A program made the position numbers and the translations under genes. The notes below the pieces were generated by a model. The model saw only the letters and a list, made by a program, of their open reading frames with translations, was not told the DNA's origin and made no database searches. Source: CAZKSN01 sp964555585 (GTDB lineage: Bacteria; Bacillota_I; Bacilli_A; RF39; UBA660). Taken from it: a DNA stretch of 64,000 nt. The DNA lies in the NCBI GenBank assembly GCA_964555585.1, contig CAZKSN010000002.1, forward strand, positions 62,001 through 126,000, in the 5' to 3' direction. This document shows, in pieces, positions 62,724 through 64,000 of this stretch. Within the stretch, counting starts at the first letter, position 1. Each line of letters starts with the position of its first letter.

Positions 62724-62748
62724 GAAAAAAGTATTTTTATATACTTTA
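62724..62748 (-). terminator. Terminator after the 313-aa gene
   Basis: Minus strand AAAGTAT / ATACTTT stem with a 6-nt loop and a T-rich tail. Confidence 0.65.
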
Positions 62749-62750
62749 AC

Positions 62751-63692
62751 TTATTTTCCAATATTTCTTCTAACTAATTTTGTGTATTCTTCTATATTTT
62801 TTCTTTTTTCCAAAGCTGATTCAAGAAATTCAGCTTTTATTTCCTGTAAACTAAAATTTGGCACATTTGTAGATATGATTTTATTATTTAATGTATCATA
62901 TATAGGAGTAATATAATTGAAATTAGTATCTAAAAATGTTATTAATTCATATGTCTTATCTGTTTTGCCATTTATATTAAACTCTGGCAATTTCACAGCT
63001 GCTATTATAATTTTTATTATCTGCTTTTCATTTATATCTTGTAATAAATCAACTTTTCCGGCATAAGGAACAGAAAACATTTCTGGATGCCTTTCATGAG
63101 CAATATCATAGATTCCATTTATACAGCTGAAATTCATAGATACTCTTTCACTTTTATTAATATCATATAAATAATATGAATTTTCATTATAATCAAATAA
63201 TACTATTAAATTGTTATTTATAATTTCCTTTAAATTTACATCTGGAACTATTTCATTTTTACCGTTTTTTATATCATAAATAAAAGTATCTGTCTTTTTA
63301 ATTATATTATAATCATCAATAATGTAATTTGAACCAATTACTTTACTGTTAACATATTCTATTTCACTTTCTGAAGGAATTGAAAAGTCTATCTTGTTAG
63401 CTTTTATTTCAAAATATTCATATAGATAATTATCATGTAAAGAAAACTCTTTATTTCTTAAAAATACAGCAATAAATCTGTTTTCATCTATTATTTGAAT
63501 TGAAATTAATCTTCTATTTTCATCAAAAGGGATTAATTCTTCATAATTCTTATTAAGAACTGCATAATAACCCAATACATCATTAAATAAAGAAGTACGA
63601 ACAAAATGGTAATTTGTATTATTTTCAATACATTTATTATATATATAAACTGCTTTTTTTCCATAATTTAAAGTTTTAATTCTTTTTTTCAT
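62751..63692 (-). CDS. Unknown 313-aa protein
   Basis: Not recognised. No membrane segment or signal peptide. Many short beta strands separated by turns (FIYDIKNGKNEIVPD, SYYLYDINKSERVS, YELITFLDTNFNYITPIYDT) suggest a propeller-type fold of WG/KELCH-like units, and the last 40 residues are helical and charged. Start at 63692 after GGAGG; the ATG at 63704 is inside the ribosome site. Between uvrA and yvlD. Confidence 0.65.
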   Translation of the reverse strand: MKKRIKTLNYGKKAVYIYNKCIENNTNYHFVRTSLFNDVLGYYAVLNKNYEELIPFDENRRLISIQIIDENRFIAVFLRNKEFSLHDNYLYEYFEIKANKIDFSIPSESEIEYVNSKVIGSNYIIDDYNIIKKTDTFIYDIKNGKNEIVPDVNLKEIINNNLIVLFDYNENSYYLYDINKSERVSMNFSCINGIYDIAHERHPEMFSVPYAGKVDLLQDINEKQIIKIIIAAVKLPEFNINGKTDKTYELITFLDTNFNYITPIYDTLNNKIISTNVPNFSLQEIKAEFLESALEKRKNIEEYTKLVRRNIGK

Positions 63693-63740
63693 TGAGTCCT
63701 CCATCTAAATTATAAATGCTTATGAATTATAATGTCAAAT

Positions 63741-63767
63741 AAAAAACTAATATATAAATACTAGTTT
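63741..63767 (-). terminator. Terminator after uvrA
   Basis: Imperfect stem AAACTAGTAT / ATATTAGTTT with T6 on the minus strand, overlapping the uvrA stop codon. Confidence 0.6.
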
Positions 63768-64000
63768 AATAATTTTTTTAAATATTCTGCAGTATAGGAA
63801 GAATTATGTTTACTTACTTCTTCCGGTGTTCCAGTTACTATCACATTTCCTCCCAGATCTCCTCCATCCGGTCCTAAGTCAATTATATAATCTGCCACCT
63901 TGATTATATCCAGATTATGTTCAATTACAACAACTGTATCTCCATTATCTACTATTCTATTTAAAATATTCAATAGTTTTTTAATATCATGCGTATGCAA
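63761..64000 (-). CDS. uvrA: Excinuclease ABC subunit A, C-terminal end (partial)
   Basis: Last 80 codons; the gene continues beyond the window edge and the frame is open to base 64000. [20 protein letters not shown] then [25 protein letters not shown] is the conserved end of the second ABC ATPase of UvrA (D-loop region and His-switch in IEHN), and [11 protein letters not shown] follows. Damage recognition in nucleotide excision repair. Confidence 0.95.
   Translation of the reverse strand: MHTHDIKKLLNILNRIVDNGDTVVVIEHNLDIIKVADYIIDLGPDGGDLGGNVIVTGTPEEVSKHNSSYTAEYLKKLLN

Noticed and set aside
1..64000. Mollicute genetic code (TGA as Trp)
   Set aside because: TGA ends several genes at natural family lengths (for example the ABC ATPase at 9420-9422), and Trp is encoded by TGG.
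1..64000. CRISPR array or insertion sequence
   Set aside because: No regularly spaced repeats, Cas genes, transposase frames or terminal inverted repeats were seen.

Overview
The window comes from a very AT-rich, low-GC Gram-positive bacterium of the Bacilli/Mollicutes-like grade. Its gene order is Firmicute: convergent ponA with nth-dnaD; smpB-rnr-secG-eno; ezrA/rpsD; ftsA-ftsZ; uvrA-yvlD-lgt-trxB; rlmB-sigH. TGA is used as a stop codon and the tmRNA tag ends in AFA, as in Mollicutes tags. SpoIVA, a SpoVIF-type protein and a SigH-type sigma factor point to a spore former. Desulfoferrodoxin and acetate kinase fit an anaerobic or microaerobic fermenter. An uncultivated gut lineage near RF39 is my guess, not something the sequence proves. 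Two runs of ten N (7704-7713, 37078-37087) show a scaffolded draft assembly; each breaks a real gene.

Layout. 1-4.2 kb: class A PBP (partial) facing nth, dnaD, a short CCA-transferase and HU. 4.3-7.1 kb: two unknown genes and spoIVA. 7.2-11.5 kb: a two-component system and a MacB/Vex-type ABC exporter whose two promoters share the same 11-bp-periodic repeat array. 11.6-13.4 kb: trmL with degenerate copies of its 5' end interleaved with a P-loop kinase and a Nudix gene. 13.4-15.4 kb: a large Trp/Tyr-repeat surface protein. 15.4-25.3 kb: pnp, rpsO, two M16 peptidases, deoD, ftsK/spoIIIE, ezrA. 25.4-27.9 kb (plus strand): rpsD behind a pseudoknotted S4 leader, then a two-gene Ku/ligase NHEJ operon. 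27.9-32.5 kb: ftsZ, ftsA, desulfoferrodoxin, aspS. 32.6-36.5 kb: an accessory stretch (16-residue peptide ORF, holin-like protein, ABC-2 exporter, PHP protein, ABC remnant, DUF5662-like gene). 36.5-43.1 kb: ssrA, lipoprotein, DUF1461-like protein, rsmI, smpB, rnr, secG, eno. 43.2-48.7 kb: Fem transferase, spoVIF, der, prepilin, engB and a glycine-rich ALK-like secreted protein. 48.7-55.1 kb: nrnA, ackA, a 51-aa ORF, thiI, cysteine desulfurase, and an RNase J paralogue with a degraded active site. 55.2-64 kb: unknown membrane/anchored proteins, serS, sigH, rlmB, trxB, lgt, yvlD-like, an unknown gene and the 3' end of uvrA.

The genes fall into cell division and wall synthesis (PBP, FtsZ/A/K, EzrA, Fem), RNA decay and ribosome rescue (PNPase, RNase R, SmpB, tmRNA, RNase J-like, NrnA), GTPases of ribosome assembly, tRNA thiolation (ThiI with its desulfurase), and sporulation. 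The best new leads are the shared direct-repeat promoter architecture of the TCS/ABC locus, the trmL 5'-end copies flanking inserted genes, sporulation-type promoters before spoIVA and spoVIF, the 16-codon peptide gene with its own ribosome site and terminator, the probably inactive RNase J, and the glycine-rich and W-repeat surface proteins.
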